A stretch of DNA of 64,000 nucleotides from Dryomyza anilis (GCA_951804985.1 OX638133.1:4484501-4548500); one strand, 5' to 3'. Shown: positions 35,805 to 47,339, numbered from the stretch's first letter. Numbers and translations: made by a program. Notes: generated from the sequence alone by a model not told the origin.

Positions 35805-36810
35805 TAGAGATGGGAGCGTGCCTATTTTTGACAGCACGGGCACGCACGAGCACGATCCCGACGACTAAATATAAAGGCACGCACGAGAAGCACGATAAAA
35901 CATGGGATACAAAAGACACGAAAAAGCACGACAAAACATGAAAAAAGCACGGAATCACATGAAAAACTAGGCAAAACCTGAAAAATAATATTATAAACAG
36001 GTACTAAAACCGTTTAGAATATCGATTCCGGTTCCACACATTTTTTAATGGTGGTCCCGATTTCAAAAATCAAAACGGTTCCGGTTACAATTCCGGTTTT
36101 AAGCGGTCTCTTGGAATATCGGTACCGGTTCTCGTTCCAAGGAAAAAGTGGTTCCGATTTCGGTTCCAACCAAAAAAAAAATATATATATGGGTTCCGGT
36201 TTCACACTTTTTTAAATCGAACCCGTACAGGTTCTTTATGAATCGTTTTTATAAAGTATTCAAAAATTAACTTTGGTACTGTTTTATTCTCTGAATCGGA
36301 ACATCTCCGAAAACGGAAACTGTCGTGTACCGCAAAGAACCAAAATTGGGACCGTTTCGATTTTTTGAACCGGAATCGGAACAGTTATTAAAAAATGTGT
36401 GGAACCAACACCGATATTTCAAAGTGTGTTTGTCCCTGGTTAAAATATCACGATGCTGATGCTGGAAGTAAAGGATTTACGTGATGAGAGAGGATCAGCT
36501 TCACTCTCTATCACACAATAGCCTTCTTAGATTCAATAATGAATCTAAGAAGTATCATTAAAAACCAGGGAACTGGGTCACAGCACAATGGATATAACCC
36601 TGTCTGAGTGCTGTGGCTCTATTTTTTATCCCACATTAAAAAAAACATAAATAAAGGATTTATTAAATTGGAGTAGAAACTAAAAAATCTTTAATGGGCG
36701 CGTGCCTAATTTTAGAGGAACGGACACGCACGGGCACGACAACAACTAGCACGCACGAACTCAGATTTTCGGGCGTGACACGACAAAAGCACGGCACGCG
36801 CCTATCTCTA
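35805..36810. mobile_element. hAT-like non-autonomous element (1.0 kb)
   Basis: Ends TAGAGATGGGAGCGTGCC and GGCACGCGCCTATCTCTA are inverted repeats and sit between identical 8-bp copies of ATTGGAAC (35797-35804 and 36811-36818). Eight-base duplications and TAGAG/CAGAG ends are typical of hAT transposons. Both arms are rich in GCACG repeats. A different palindromic repeat (about 36015-36425) occupies the centre. No transposase seen. Confidence 0.85.
36015..36425. repeat. CCGGTTCCGATT repeat family E, copy 1
   Basis: Left part ATCGATTCCGGTTCCACACA is answered by TGTGTGGAACCAACACCGAT at the right. Between them GGTTCCGGTT/CGGTTCCGAT variants recur in both orientations around AACCAAAAAAAAAATATATA. 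It lies inside the hAT-like element. Related copies flank 52078-53188. Confidence 0.7.
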
Positions 36811-37214
36811 ATTGGAACCCCAGCCCTATTGACGACATTCACTTCAACATAACATAATTCCGCTTGTTTCCAACTGACCACTTCCACTTTTCACTCACTA
36901 ACTTCACTCTCGCCAGCTCTTCATGGTGCGAAAACACACTCTCTCTCTCCGGTTGTTTCTCTTGAATGACTTTTGTTTTCAACAGTCTTTCGGAACGACA
37001 CATGGATGATAGATAAGCAATTCGCGCGATACCCACAGACAATACAAACATAATAAAAAAATTAAAATTTTTCCAATTTAGTTTCGCGCATGACTCTTGG
37101 CCGATCGAACGTCGTCGTCGTTGTCGTTTAGTGGAGGCACGCGCGTTGTTTCCATTCACAGTTTATCATTGCTCACTGTCTGCGGGTCGATTTGTTATTA
37201 GTTTGGAGGACAAA

Positions 37215-40200
37215 ATGTCAGCCCGTCCCATTCTATACTATGCGCTGTTCAGTCCGCCAGCTCGGGCGTGCGTGTTGACATCGAAATTAATCGGACTCAA
37301 TGTGGAGCTGAAGTGAGTGTGACGACGGACAGACGATATTTTATAAATTTTTTTAATTTTTTGTTTTTTATATCCAACGAATTGTTATGGTACCTTCGAT
37401 TTAAAAAAACAAAAAACAAATAAACTGGTTCTGGGTCAAACACGTGCTAAAAGTGATATTAGTTGTTTTAGTTGGCCATACGACGTACGGTTCGTCGCTG
37501 TTTTTTTGTTGTTTCATTGTTCGGAAATTAATGCAAAGTCAATGTTATGCTTATAAATAGCAAATTTTATTAATTTGCTAAATTAAATTGAATGTATTCA
37601 AGTGATGTAATCATTTTTCCACAGACCCATCAATTTTGCGCAAAAAGAACATCACAGCGATTGGTTTCTAAAGGTGCGTAAAATGAAATTTATTTTTTTT
37701 ATTTATTTAAATTATTTTTAAAATTTTTAATATTTTTTTTATAGATCAATCCGCGTCACACCATTCCAGTGCTGGTCGATGAAGGCGTATCGCTCTGTGA
37801 CAGTCATGCGATTGTCACCTATATGGTCAGCAAGTATGGGCAGCCAGAACATGAGAGCCTCTATCCGAAGGATCTGCTGAAACGTGCCGTCGTCGATGAG
37901 CGGCTGTACTTTGATGCGGGTCTGCTGTCGCAAGTGACCAAGGCTTTTGTGGTGCGTATTTGAAATTGATGGTCGAAACATTTACCAAACGCAACTAAAT
38001 TTACAATAATTGAGGAAATATGTTGTGTTTTAATCTAATCATGTTTTTAGATAAAGCGAATTAATCGTCTAGAAAAATTATACAAATACTGTGAAACTAA
38101 TTTAATTGTTATTGCAATAATTAAACAATCTGTGTACCAATTTTTATGTTTGTTCGATAAATCACACTTTTATTGTATTGTTCCGTAGATGTTTTTCTAA
38201 ATTACACTATTCATCAAAACGAGAATAATTGTTACCCGTGCGCACATAATAGAGATTTGTTGCGCCAACTAACTCTTTGCCCAACCAACTTATTCAGTTC
38301 TCTCAACCGCTTATTCGGTTGTTATTTTGAAAACTAAAAGAATTGTAGTTTGTACTGCAACCCCGAACTGTTTTAGAACAATTTAGTACAGATTTAGAAC
38401 TATTGGGAGGGTCTATAATATTTCATGTGTATAGGCTAATATGGCAGTTCCGCCAGCAAATTTATAAATCGATTTAACCGAATTAAGTTAGTTGGTACAA
38501 CTAACTTTTTCATTCTTCATTTTCATTCATCATTTTCCAAAAGAGAATTTTTCTGTGTGTGAACTAGAGATGGGCGCGTGCCTGTTTTTGATGGCACGGA
38601 CACGCACGGGCACGCCGATTGGTAATTTTTCTTTTAATTCTCAAGTCTAATTATAATATATCAATAAATACTAATTTGTTAATTAACCTTTCGACGATTA
38701 ATTTTTCGTCCATTAACCTCTTATACAATTATAATAATAACACAGTGCAACGTTATTATCAATTATCGATTTGGTAACAATTTTAGGGCAATTCAGGATA
38801 ACTGATTTTGAATTTGAGTCCAATTTGGTGTTTCACATCTAAGCGCAATTTCAATTGAATTAATCAGCCCAATCGAGAAACACGTCGGGAGACATTTTCG
38901 ACGGAATTTATAAAAAAGCAATCGAGTAACTCACAAAGAAATGTTATAGGACATACATTTTAAATATTTTTCCAACATGTAATCGTTTTTTTATAATTTT
39001 TTTGTACTGTTTAATATTAGATTTTTTTTGGTCGAATTTTTTCACCTGATTTAATTTTTATTAGATTTGTTTTAATTACAATCATTTCCTTTGACAATTC
39101 TTTTATAATTTGATAGCAGCCACCATTTTTTTTTTTGTTAATTATAGTTTTAATTCTTCTGTGCAATGCTTCAATAGAATTTTGTGTTCTTGGAAAATTA
39201 TCCTTCACAGAATCTGCTACTGACCCAAATTGTGGTGAATATTTAGGCATTTTTTTCCATTTTCCATGTAATTATTCTTAAACCAACCACTTATTTTTTT
39301 AAAATCCTTATCTTGTACTTCTTTGTTTAGTTCATTGTAGTATACCATTACCTCTTCTGGTGGAACAAAAGAAAGGCTCTTCAGCATACGGATACTTATA
39401 TTGAAGTCTTCTTGATTTCAATATTTTTTGCCTAGAACTTCTTTTTGTACACGTCTCCAAATTATCTGCCTAAAATGAAAAAGGCATCCTCTGTAGTCAG
39501 CATCCGGAAAATATTGTTTAGCTGCAGACGAAAAAATTTTCTCAAAATCAGAAATGATTCTAGTTGGATTTAGATTTATATTTCGTTCTGCAGCTAAATA
39601 GAAGAGATCGTAAAAAAATTCTTTATAAGCCTCCATAGACTTTTTGCTCATGAGACAAAATATCAAAGGCAAAAATTGGCCATCAATATAACCGAATGGT
39701 AAATAGTTTTGTCGGAACATTGATGGAACAACGTTAAAAGTGCCGTCCATTATCCAGCACTTCGAATCGGCCAATGCTTTTAAAGAGTCAGTAGTACCCA
39801 TAATGATATTCTTTTCTCCATTAAAATCCTTTTCTTTTAATACGAAAAGTTCACCTTCCAAAAATCTTAAATCGTCAGGAATCTGTATGCCCGATAAATT
39901 TTCATCATCATGAGTTGTATTGTTTTTGCGAATGCTCGCTATTTTTAGTTTTTGAGCACGCTTAGATGGAAGATAAACTCGACAATCTGATTAGCAATTA
40001 ACAGTAACATCACGAATTATTTGTGATGGAAATAGAGAATTCGAATTGCTTATTTCCTTTAAATTGCTGTTTGATCTTGTTATTGGCAATTCCGTCGATA
40101 TTGGATCGTGATTAGGCTCCTTTATTGTCTCGTGATTTACGCCATTTTTCAGTGTCACTGCAAAACCTTTGCATTTTAAATTCTTTCGCTTAGTGCACGT

Positions 40201-41242
40201 TCACCGGTATTCTTTACTTTTATTTTTTGAATGAAAATGATAACTGTATCCATGTCTAGGGGATTTTGTGTTTGTGGCTTTTTGTGTAATTTTTACTTCG
40301 AAATTTGCTATTTAATATCGAAATTGAGAGAAAAACAATGTTGTGTTGTTTTATAAATGTTTCCCGTTCCTCGGAAAACTTGATTAGATTTTATTTTCCG
40401 TCGAAAGGAGAACAATCCGATGAGCTTCCGTTCATCGGGAAACTTGATTGGGCTGATTTATCTTGAACAGATCGACCACCACTTATCTATTGCCATTATT
40501 TAGGCTAATTTGTACCAATGAAAGGTGGTCCTTAAACAACATAACTGCCACAGATCCATTAATTTAACAGAAAAATGGTATTAAACGCCGTATCTTTTAA
40601 AAATATTGATTCAAATTTCGAGTTATCATGTGGTTAAGAAAATTAGTTTCCGTTTCGAGATCAAAAACCCTCAATTATAAAAAAATACTTTTTCAAAAAT
40701 TAATATAAATGAAATACAAATACCGAGGTTCAAATTCCGGTTTTCAAATTATTCATGTTAGAGCTGCTAATTAAACAACTACTTAAATAATAAATTTTTC
40801 TATTTTATATTAATTAAAATATATCATTTTTATATTTCTAGACAAAAATACTGTACGGTGGCGAAATAACCATCGATCGTAAAACGATACAACAATGTCA
40901 TACGGCCTTCGAGTACCTCGAGGAGTTTCTCACACACAACGCCTATGTCGCTGGTGATGCCCTGAGTGTGGCCGATGTTTCCATAAACACAACACTAGTG
41001 ACGCTGCATTTGATGGTGCACGTCGAGGAAAAACGGTGTGTTTTATTAATATTATTCTACTATTATTTGAATTATATGTTTTCTATATATATCTCTTTTA
41101 TAGTTATCCTAAAATCCATGCATGGATGCAACGTATGCGCCATGAGTTACCCGACTATAATCAGATTAATGCGGAGGGCGCTCAAATGCTATATCGTCGT
41201 TTTCAGACAGCGCTGGAAGACAATATGACCAGACAGAGCTAA
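37215..41242 (+). CDS. Epsilon-class glutathione S-transferase, GstE13-like (first of pair)
   Basis: Cytosolic GSTs conjugate glutathione to electrophiles; epsilon members serve insect detoxification (family knowledge). Exons 37215-37312, 37625-37673, 37745-37951, 40842-41035, 41104-41242 give 228 aa. The thioredoxin-like half has YYALFSPPARAC with probable catalytic Ser13, the cis-Pro motif HTIP (54-57) and D68-S69-H70, where family members bind the glutathione gamma-glutamyl group. The helical half contains YGGEITIDRK, VAGDALSVADVSI (the conserved N-capping/GDxLTxAD region) and WMQRM, ending DNMTRQS. All splice phases fit. The ATG at 37215 gives the expected MS.RPILYY start; longer upstream frames lack an ATG. 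It is more diverged from GstE13 than its neighbour. Intron 3 is 2.9 kb and carries a Mutator-like relic. Substrate unknown. Confidence 0.9.
38565..38622. mobile_element. Solo end of the hAT-like element
   Basis: TAGAGATGGGCGCGTGCCTG followed by GGCACGGACACGCACGGGCA repeats the left end of the 35805 element almost exactly, then stops. It is a truncated copy, next to the Mutator-like relic. Confidence 0.7.
38840..40480 (-). mobile_element. Mutator-like element (MULE), decayed
   Basis: A MULE transposase relic lies between inverted arms: AATCAGCCCAATCGAGAAAC..TTTTCGACGG at about 38860-38922 and CCGTCGAAAGG..AACTTGATTGGGCTGATT at about 40398-40464. Long terminal repeats are usual for MULEs. I could not define the 9-bp target duplication. 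It sits in intron 3 of the first GST gene, antisense. Confidence 0.7.
39017..40245 (-). pseudogene. MULE transposase pseudogene with FLYWCH-like N-terminus
   Basis: On the minus strand, the N-terminal remnant near 40150-40245 (GYSYHFHSKN..CTKRKNLKCKG) resembles a FLYWCH zinc finger. The MULE transposase core at 39418-39861 reads WIMDGTFNVVPSMF, LPLIFCLMSKKSMEAYKEFF, IISDFEK and GCLFHFRQIIWR, which match the DDE/D blocks of this family. A stop after VLGKKY (39418) interrupts it. The frame then continues (NQEDFNISIRMLKSLSFVPP) and is shifted at an A-run near 39247, after which SIEALHRRIKTIINKKK follows. At least two stops and one frameshift make it non-functional. Confidence 0.85.
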
Positions 41243-42271
41243 GCGCGACATTGATGTGGGTAATATGAGAAATTTTTAAAAGTGCTAAATACACACAAGG
41301 AAAACTGAATAACAAGCCTAAAAATTAATATAAAAGTAAATAAAATGTGTAAATATATAGTTAATGAGTTAAACAATAAAACAATTGTTAAATTTTTGTT
41401 TAAAACTAGTACGTGTCATACAATAGTAAATAGTTTCAATAAAATCGAAAAATCGAAAAATGTAAATTGAAGTTTGTTTAAAATTATTATTAGATGTAAA
41501 CATTAAATATAATAATCAATCTCATGAATACAACTCTGTATTACATATTGTTACTATCATGTTAAAAGGGCGAATGTGTAATTTTTGACATTTCGCTTTT
41601 TTTACATTTTTGATGTAGTTTTTCCTCAAGTATTCTGTGTCAAAATCGTGTGTTTTTTTGTTTGATATTTCTAGCCACAAAAGACAAAACCAAAAGGGCG
41701 ATTTCGAAAAATTGAAAATCTTGTCATGCCAAAAGGGCGAATCTTTTCGTTTTTTGTCATAACTTTTTATTGGTATAAGATAAAATAGTCGTGTAAGAGC
41801 ATTATTCTTTATTTATATCGATTGGCATCATTATTTAAGCTAATATAACAAGTTTTCAGAACAATTAAGTTTGTAATTTCTAATCGTGAACATGTGGCCC
41901 GTGGTCATTATCCTTGCACTTCAAAATTGACGTCCTTTAAAATTCTGAAAAAATGCTTAAATAATAAAAGAAATCTAATAAAAGAAATCTAAGATTTCAA
42001 GTCGACGTTAGAGAGTTGTGAACAGCTGTTTGCGGTTCTGCATCCCAATGTAACTGAATGTATACTTTCCTTGACCACCCTACAAAGCACTTGTCATAGA
42101 ATATCGTTCAATATAATTTCACCCTATGCAATACACTTCAAAGTAATTTCACCTCAAACCCACCAGACTTATGCAACAAACAATCCAACGATGCAGTGTC
42201 ATTTTTGCCTCAAACGCATAAAGTTGGCCAACAGAATTGTGGTCTAAATATAATAAAAAATAAAAAAAAGA
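41243..42271. other. Intergenic region between the two GST genes
   Basis: AATAAA hexamers near 41339 and 41375 probably serve the first GST gene. A fragment of TIR family D (about 41552-41800) follows. The final ~250 bases hold the leader/promoter of the second gene; no TATA box assigned. Confidence 0.6.
41552..41800. mobile_element. TIR family D fragment
   Basis: TATCATGTTAAAAGGGCGAATG and GTAATTTTTGACATTTCG match the left end of the 52078-53188 element; CATGCCAAAAGGGCGAATC recurs at about 41737. The right end was not found. Confidence 0.65.
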
Positions 42272-44810
42272 ATGCCTAAACATTGTTTGTACTATGCACT
42301 CTTCAGTCCGCCCGCGCGCGCCTGCATGATTACAGCCAAATTAATTGGACTCGATGTGGAATTAAAGTGTGTATGATACTATTTTGCAATTATTTACTAT
42401 TTATTGTAATTGTTATTTTTATATTTACTGTAATCATAAACATTCAGGTTCGTTGACTTTGCACAGAAACAACATTTGTCTGAGGAATTCATAAGGGTAA
42501 CTAACGCAAATCAAAATATATATTTTATAGTATAAAATAAAAAATTTCATTGTATTTTGCGCGACATGCAAATTGCAGCTAAATCCACAACATCAGATAC
42601 CGGTTTTTGTCGATGATGATGGCGAAGCATATGTGGACAGGTATTGCGTTGATCTTGTTTTGAAAAATTATAATAAATTTGTCTATTTTTATAAAAGTCA
42701 CGCCATTATGTCATTCATGGTTGCCAAATATGCCGATAGTGACGCACTCTATCCAAAGGATCTGAAGCAGCGCGCCCATGTTGACCACCGGTTGCATTAT
42801 GAGAACGGTGTGCTTTTTCAGGTCATCAAAGATATGGTGGTAAGTACAGGGAAAGACCAGACAAGAACTATAGGAAATTAAATAAAACAATAGAGATGCG
42901 AGATATCAAATTGATTCTGTCTTTATTTTGAAGCTACATTGATGCCATTAGCATAGTATTTCATTTAAATGGCCGCATCGACTTTGCTGGCAGTGGTTCA
43001 AGCGGTCGTTCCAATTCCTGATGATTCGGTACAATATGTGCGATGTTTTTCCGGCAATGGCGTCTCGAGCTCGGCTAAAGGTGGCTTATTAGCGTAGACT
43101 AAGGACTTGACAGAGAAAATAATTTAGGGTTGTCACGTCGCGGTGGCCAATTGATAAACGATCGCCTTGAGATGATCTATTCACCAAATTTGTTCTTTGT
43201 TCACTTCGAGCTGATGTTTTCCAGCTCCGAACACAGAAATTATAGTTAAAACTGTTATTTTCCTTTCATTTAGGTGTAAAATACACAGGCATTTTAAACA
43301 TTTTTATAATTTTTTGACGGAAACTGTGTTGATCTGCATAACCATCAATCATATTCTTATTTATCATTAGATCTGAAATGCTAAAAAAACCAACTAAAAG
43401 TAGTCTAATAAAATCAAAAATGTTTAGAATCAAAAATGTTAAATACATTTCGGAATATTACGACCACTCTTACGAAGACCCACACGTTTCAATTTTCTTA
43501 CGAAAAACAGCACGTTATTCGTATCTACGAAAAGAAGCATAAATTCAATTTCACCACGAAAACAATCAGATCGTTATAATACCCAAGAAAAGATGAATTT
43601 TCGTTTTTTAGCTACGAAACGAAGCATAACTTTATTTTCGCCTTGAAAAGAAACACTTTTACATTTAGCTACGAAAAACGGTACATCTATCATTTCGCAA
43701 AGAATAAAAGCATATATTTTATAATGACATATAAAAATGATAATGACAAACCTGGAAACAAATTTGGTCATAATACACTACCACCTTCATCATTAACATT
43801 TTGTGACTTCTTACCCACAAAATTGTCGATTGGGATATCTGTATCGAAAATACATATATGCTTTTATTCGTGGTAAAATTAAAAATGTGCTTTTGTTCGT
43901 AGATAAAATATAAATATAAATTCGTGGGAAAGATGAAGTTATGCTTCTGTTCGTGGAGAAAATGAGAATCAGTTTTTTCGCGGCTATACTAATTTACTGT
44001 TTCTTTTCGTGGATAAAATAAACTTATGCTTGTTTTAAGGAAGCATTTTTATAATGAGCAGTTATTCGTATGAAAATTGAAACGTGTGGGTTTTCGTAAG
44101 AAAAGTCGATTAATATTTGTTAGTTAGTAGCGATAATTTAAAGAAAAGCTATTGTTACAGATTTTTGGAAAACATTTTGGGTTAGGCTCTGTATGTTCTT
44201 ATTTAAAAAGTGTGTTAATAGGGTCTAAAAGTCCGATAACTATTTTCTTAAAAACTTTACGTGATAGAAGAAACAAACTGAGTATACACTCAAAATCAGC
44301 AACCGCGAATTATATAGAATTGATGTATGGAATGTCCATGTCAAACATTTTTCTCCTTTTTCTGAGTAGTGTAAACCGTAATGTTTAAGTCTTTTAAATA
44401 ACCGCTGAACATTTATTTAAGATGCGAAACATTTATGGCGGCGAGGCCGAATATAATGCCAAAACACTAGAAATGTGTCACAATGCTTACGGTTTTCTCG
44501 AGAAATTCCTCCAAAATGGTGACTATGTTGTAGGCAACACAATGACTATTGCTGACGTATCCATCAACACAACGATGGTTACATTACACATGCTGATACC
44601 AGTGGAAAAAGAAAGGTAAATTTTCATATAGCATTTTAAATCAAATTAATTAAAGAGGTGTCATAATAAAGGTATCCAAAAATATATGCCTGGATGGAAC
44701 GTATGCAAGCATTGCCCGACTATGAGGAGATCAATATAAAAGGGGCACAGGCCTTGTACACGCGCATAACAGGCGTAATGGCTGACAATAGAGCCAAGTC
44801 CAACAAGTGA
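42272..44810 (+). CDS. GstE13: Glutathione S-transferase epsilon 13 ortholog (second of pair)
   Basis: Exons 42272-42366, 42448-42496, 42579-42640, 42698-42839, 44422-44615 and 44672-44810 give 226 aa, the length I recall for Drosophila GstE13. It resembles that protein closely as remembered: LYYALFSPPARAC, LNPQHQIPVFVDDDGEAYVD, DSHAI, HYENGVLFQVIKDMV, RNIYGGEAEYN, VVGNTMTIADVSINTT and YPKIYAWMERM. Probable catalytic Ser12; QIP cis-Pro at 54-56; D68-S69. Introns 1, 2, the large one and the last are at the same places and phases as in the neighbour, which shows tandem duplication; the 57-nt intron 42641-42697 is extra. That intron is a multiple of three and stop-free. AATAAA occurs 22 bases after the TGA. 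Confidence 0.93.
42922..43245 (-). pseudogene. Decayed coding fragment antisense in GstE13 intron 4
   Basis: The minus strand reads VFGAGKHQLEVNKEQIW, stop, IDHLKAIVYQLATAT, stop, QP, stop, then IIFSVKSLVYANKPPLAELE continuing TPLPEKHRTYCTESSGIGTT to a stop and TTASKVDAAI before TAA (42965-42967). AATAAA (complement at 42922-42927) follows ~38 bases later. The GC-richer, protein-like composition, with only three or four point stops in one continuous frame and a poly(A) signal, suggests a degenerate 3' end of a gene or retrocopy. I do not recognise the protein. Confidence 0.5.
43461..44108. mobile_element. TIR element family F, copy 2 (648 bp)
   Basis: Flanked by ATTA on both sides (43457-43460, 44109-44112). 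Left CGACCACTCTTACGAAGACC, right GGGTTTTCGTAAGAAAAGTC then G. The terminal repeat extends through CCCACACGTTTCAATTT and its complement. Internal ACGAAA/TTCGTGG modules occur in both orientations. It lies in intron 4 of GstE13. Confidence 0.85.
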
Positions 44811-46223
44811 GCGGCTCAAACAACAAATATCAATAAAAGTATTTTTTTTATTGTAGTTAAAATATTTTTATTTTATTTATATTTAAATTTAATTTTTATT
44901 TAATATTTTTAAATAATATATGTGGCATTAACTTAATATAATATATGGTGTGTTTTGCAATTAACTGTATACTTATGGAAGTTACAAATGGACCTATTAC
45001 AGTTTTGTTGTAAAAAAAAATACATTTTTAAAATCATAAACTATTCTGTTGCATTAAATGTGTAACTGGAAATACTTATATTACATTTAAATTAAGCAAT
45101 TAACTTGTTGAAATTATCTACAATTAGTTAACAAAAATTCTATGAGTTTCAAAATAAACATAAAATTGTGTAACTTTTATTTTGGCTACAATTTTAGGCT
45201 ATCGTTAAACTTAATAGTACTTTTTCATTTTCATTAGTTTTATATTTTAAGCAATTAGTTGCAAATAAATGTTTGTCTTTTTTCAAATTTTGAGTTTACC
45301 ATATTTTTCGGGACTACTAAATTCTTGTATTGTAATTATTTTGGAATTGGTATTTTGTGTAGCAATAGCAAAGCTCACTAAATACATTTTTAAAAAATTT
45401 TAACGTGGGTTTACAAAAATCTGTGATCAATATTTGTATCATGAAGATATTTTTAATTTTTTTTTAACGGATTTTTATAATATTAACATATAAATTTTGA
45501 AAATATTGTGCCATGTTCATACTTTCGATCGAATTTCATATGAAAATTAGTAAACAAATGTTTTTGAATTCAATGTCTCAGTACAAAAATTTATTTTTCA
45601 AATGATTTCAACGATTTCAATTCTTTGGAAAACAATTTTTTGTATTGTGACATCAAATTCATACCGTTTATTGACAAATTTATATGAAATTTGATCAGAA
45701 TTCGTTCGAAAGCTGTAGCATGATCCATTTTATTATTTGTTTAATTTCATTTTTACAACACGATTTGTAGCCGGTTAGGAATTTAAGGTTTCGTAATTTA
45801 ATAGTCAATATATTTCGAATAATTCATAGTTCTTTTTTCTATAAATGTCTATAATTATTTTTTTTGATGTTTTTACGTATAATTTTGCTGTTTTTAGAAA
45901 TAATGTTTGTTAGTTTTGACAACATTCAAATAGGTGTTTGTTTGTTTTGTTTTTTAAACCTTATATTAAATATCTTTTTGGCTTCTTGCTAATGTTTAAA
46001 AATATATAATAAAAATGCAATTAAAAAAAATCTATACAACCATTTTTGCAAATTCTTTTGTTTAGTTGCAATAAAATTGTTTAATGTTTATTGAACTTTT
46101 AAATCGTGCGAATTAACACAAACCGAATGATAATTTTGTCTTTAAACTGCGTTGCTGATCAAATAATTTGAAACTAAATTATCATTTGTGGGTAATCTAA
46201 ATTCGGATAACATATTCGAAATA

Positions 46224-46458
46224 AAGGGTTTTTCAACAGGGACGCTTCAATAGTAGAGCGACAGGGACAGCAAACGATGCCATATTTCTTGCCGCTTTTT
46301 TGACATTTCTCTTCAGTAAGGTTTGCCATTTCATGATGGAAAGATATACGAATTCGAATTTCGGTAGAAAATTTTAATAATTTCGACTCGTTGTGGGCTC
46401 GTATATCCCTTGAAACCCTTGAAAAATACTTTTGCAGCGCTCTTATTGAAAAACCCTT
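46224..46458. mobile_element. MITE family A, copy 4
   Basis: TA|AAGGGTTTTTCAACAGGG on the left, TATTGAAAAACCCTT|TA on the right, with the same AGTAGAGCGACAGGGACAGC and TTTCATGATGGAAAGATATA interior as the other copies. Confidence 0.85.
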
Positions 46459-46929
46459 TACATTGTGATACTCTCTTCATATTTGCTACTATGTTTTTGA
46501 ATATTTTTTCTTATTCAAATTGATAACGCACATTCATAAACAATTTAAAGTCGAATTTAAAATTAAAATCGACCTTTTGACATTTTATTATTTGTGAAAA
46601 TTGTCAAAAATTGTTAAAGGTTTTTAGATTATCGAATTCTAAACGTATTTAATCGAATGCCTAAATAATTCTTATGAATGTCTTGACTTTTTGTATAATA
46701 GAAAACGAATTTAGTGTCACAGAGACAAATATTGAGTTAGCTAGCTCATGTTTAAAAGAAATCAAAGCTTATCGTCGAATTTTACAGATGTTTCGGAGCA
46801 ATTAATTTGAAAAATTACAAATTAACTTCAACGTTATCGTTTTATATCAAACAAAATAACTCTTTCGAGATATTCTAGATGTTTTTGACAAATTTGTGTT
46901 CTGATTCGTGCTTTTTGTAGTGTAACAAT

Positions 46930-47271
46930 CGACGCCTCTTACGAAAACCCACACGTTTCAATTTGCTTACGCAAAACGACACATTAAAAAAATGTTTCAT
47001 TGAAATAAGCATAAGTTTATTTTATCCACGAAAATAAGCATTCAATTATTTTAGTCACGAAAATAATCTCATTCTCGTTTTCTTCACGAACCCAATATAC
47101 ATTTTTGTGGTTAAGAAATCACAAAATGTTGATGATGGAAGTGATAGTATTTTATGAACAAAATTGTTGATTTTTCATTGATGACGTGTTGTGTCAGTGG
47201 ACATTTTGTAAATGAAACGTGCCGTTTTTCGTAAGCAAATTGAAACGTGTGGGTTTTCGTAAGAGACGTCG
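46930..47271. mobile_element. TIR element family F, copy 3 (342 bp)
   Basis: Flanked by CAAT on both sides (46926-46929, 47272-47275). Left CGACGCCTCTTACGAAAACC and right GGTTTTCGTAAGAGACGTCG are near-perfect inverted repeats continuing through CACACGTTTCAATTTGCTTA. Confidence 0.9.
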
Positions 47272-47339
47272 CAATAAAGAGTTATGACAAACAAAACAAA
47301 AAGATTCGCTGCTTTAGCTTGACTGAAATAAGTAACAAA

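Larger units (their letters stand above)
32371..37214. other. Su(var)2-10/GST intergenic region (4.8 kb)
   Basis: Mostly transposon remains: a TIR element (34145-35007), foldback B fragments (35150-35600), a hAT-like element (35805-36810), and the dispersed motif TATGGGAGGTACCACG at about 33938, 34073 and 35036. AATAAA near 32777 could serve Su(var)2-10. The last ~250 bases (GTCGTCGTCGTTGTCG, about 37100) are GC-richer and probably contain the promoter and leader of the first GST gene. Confidence 0.6.

Noticed and set aside
36839..37159. 106-codon minus-strand frame before the first GST gene
   Set aside because: It overlaps the promoter/leader of the GST gene, has no domain, and its Arg-rich part is the complement of a GTC repeat.
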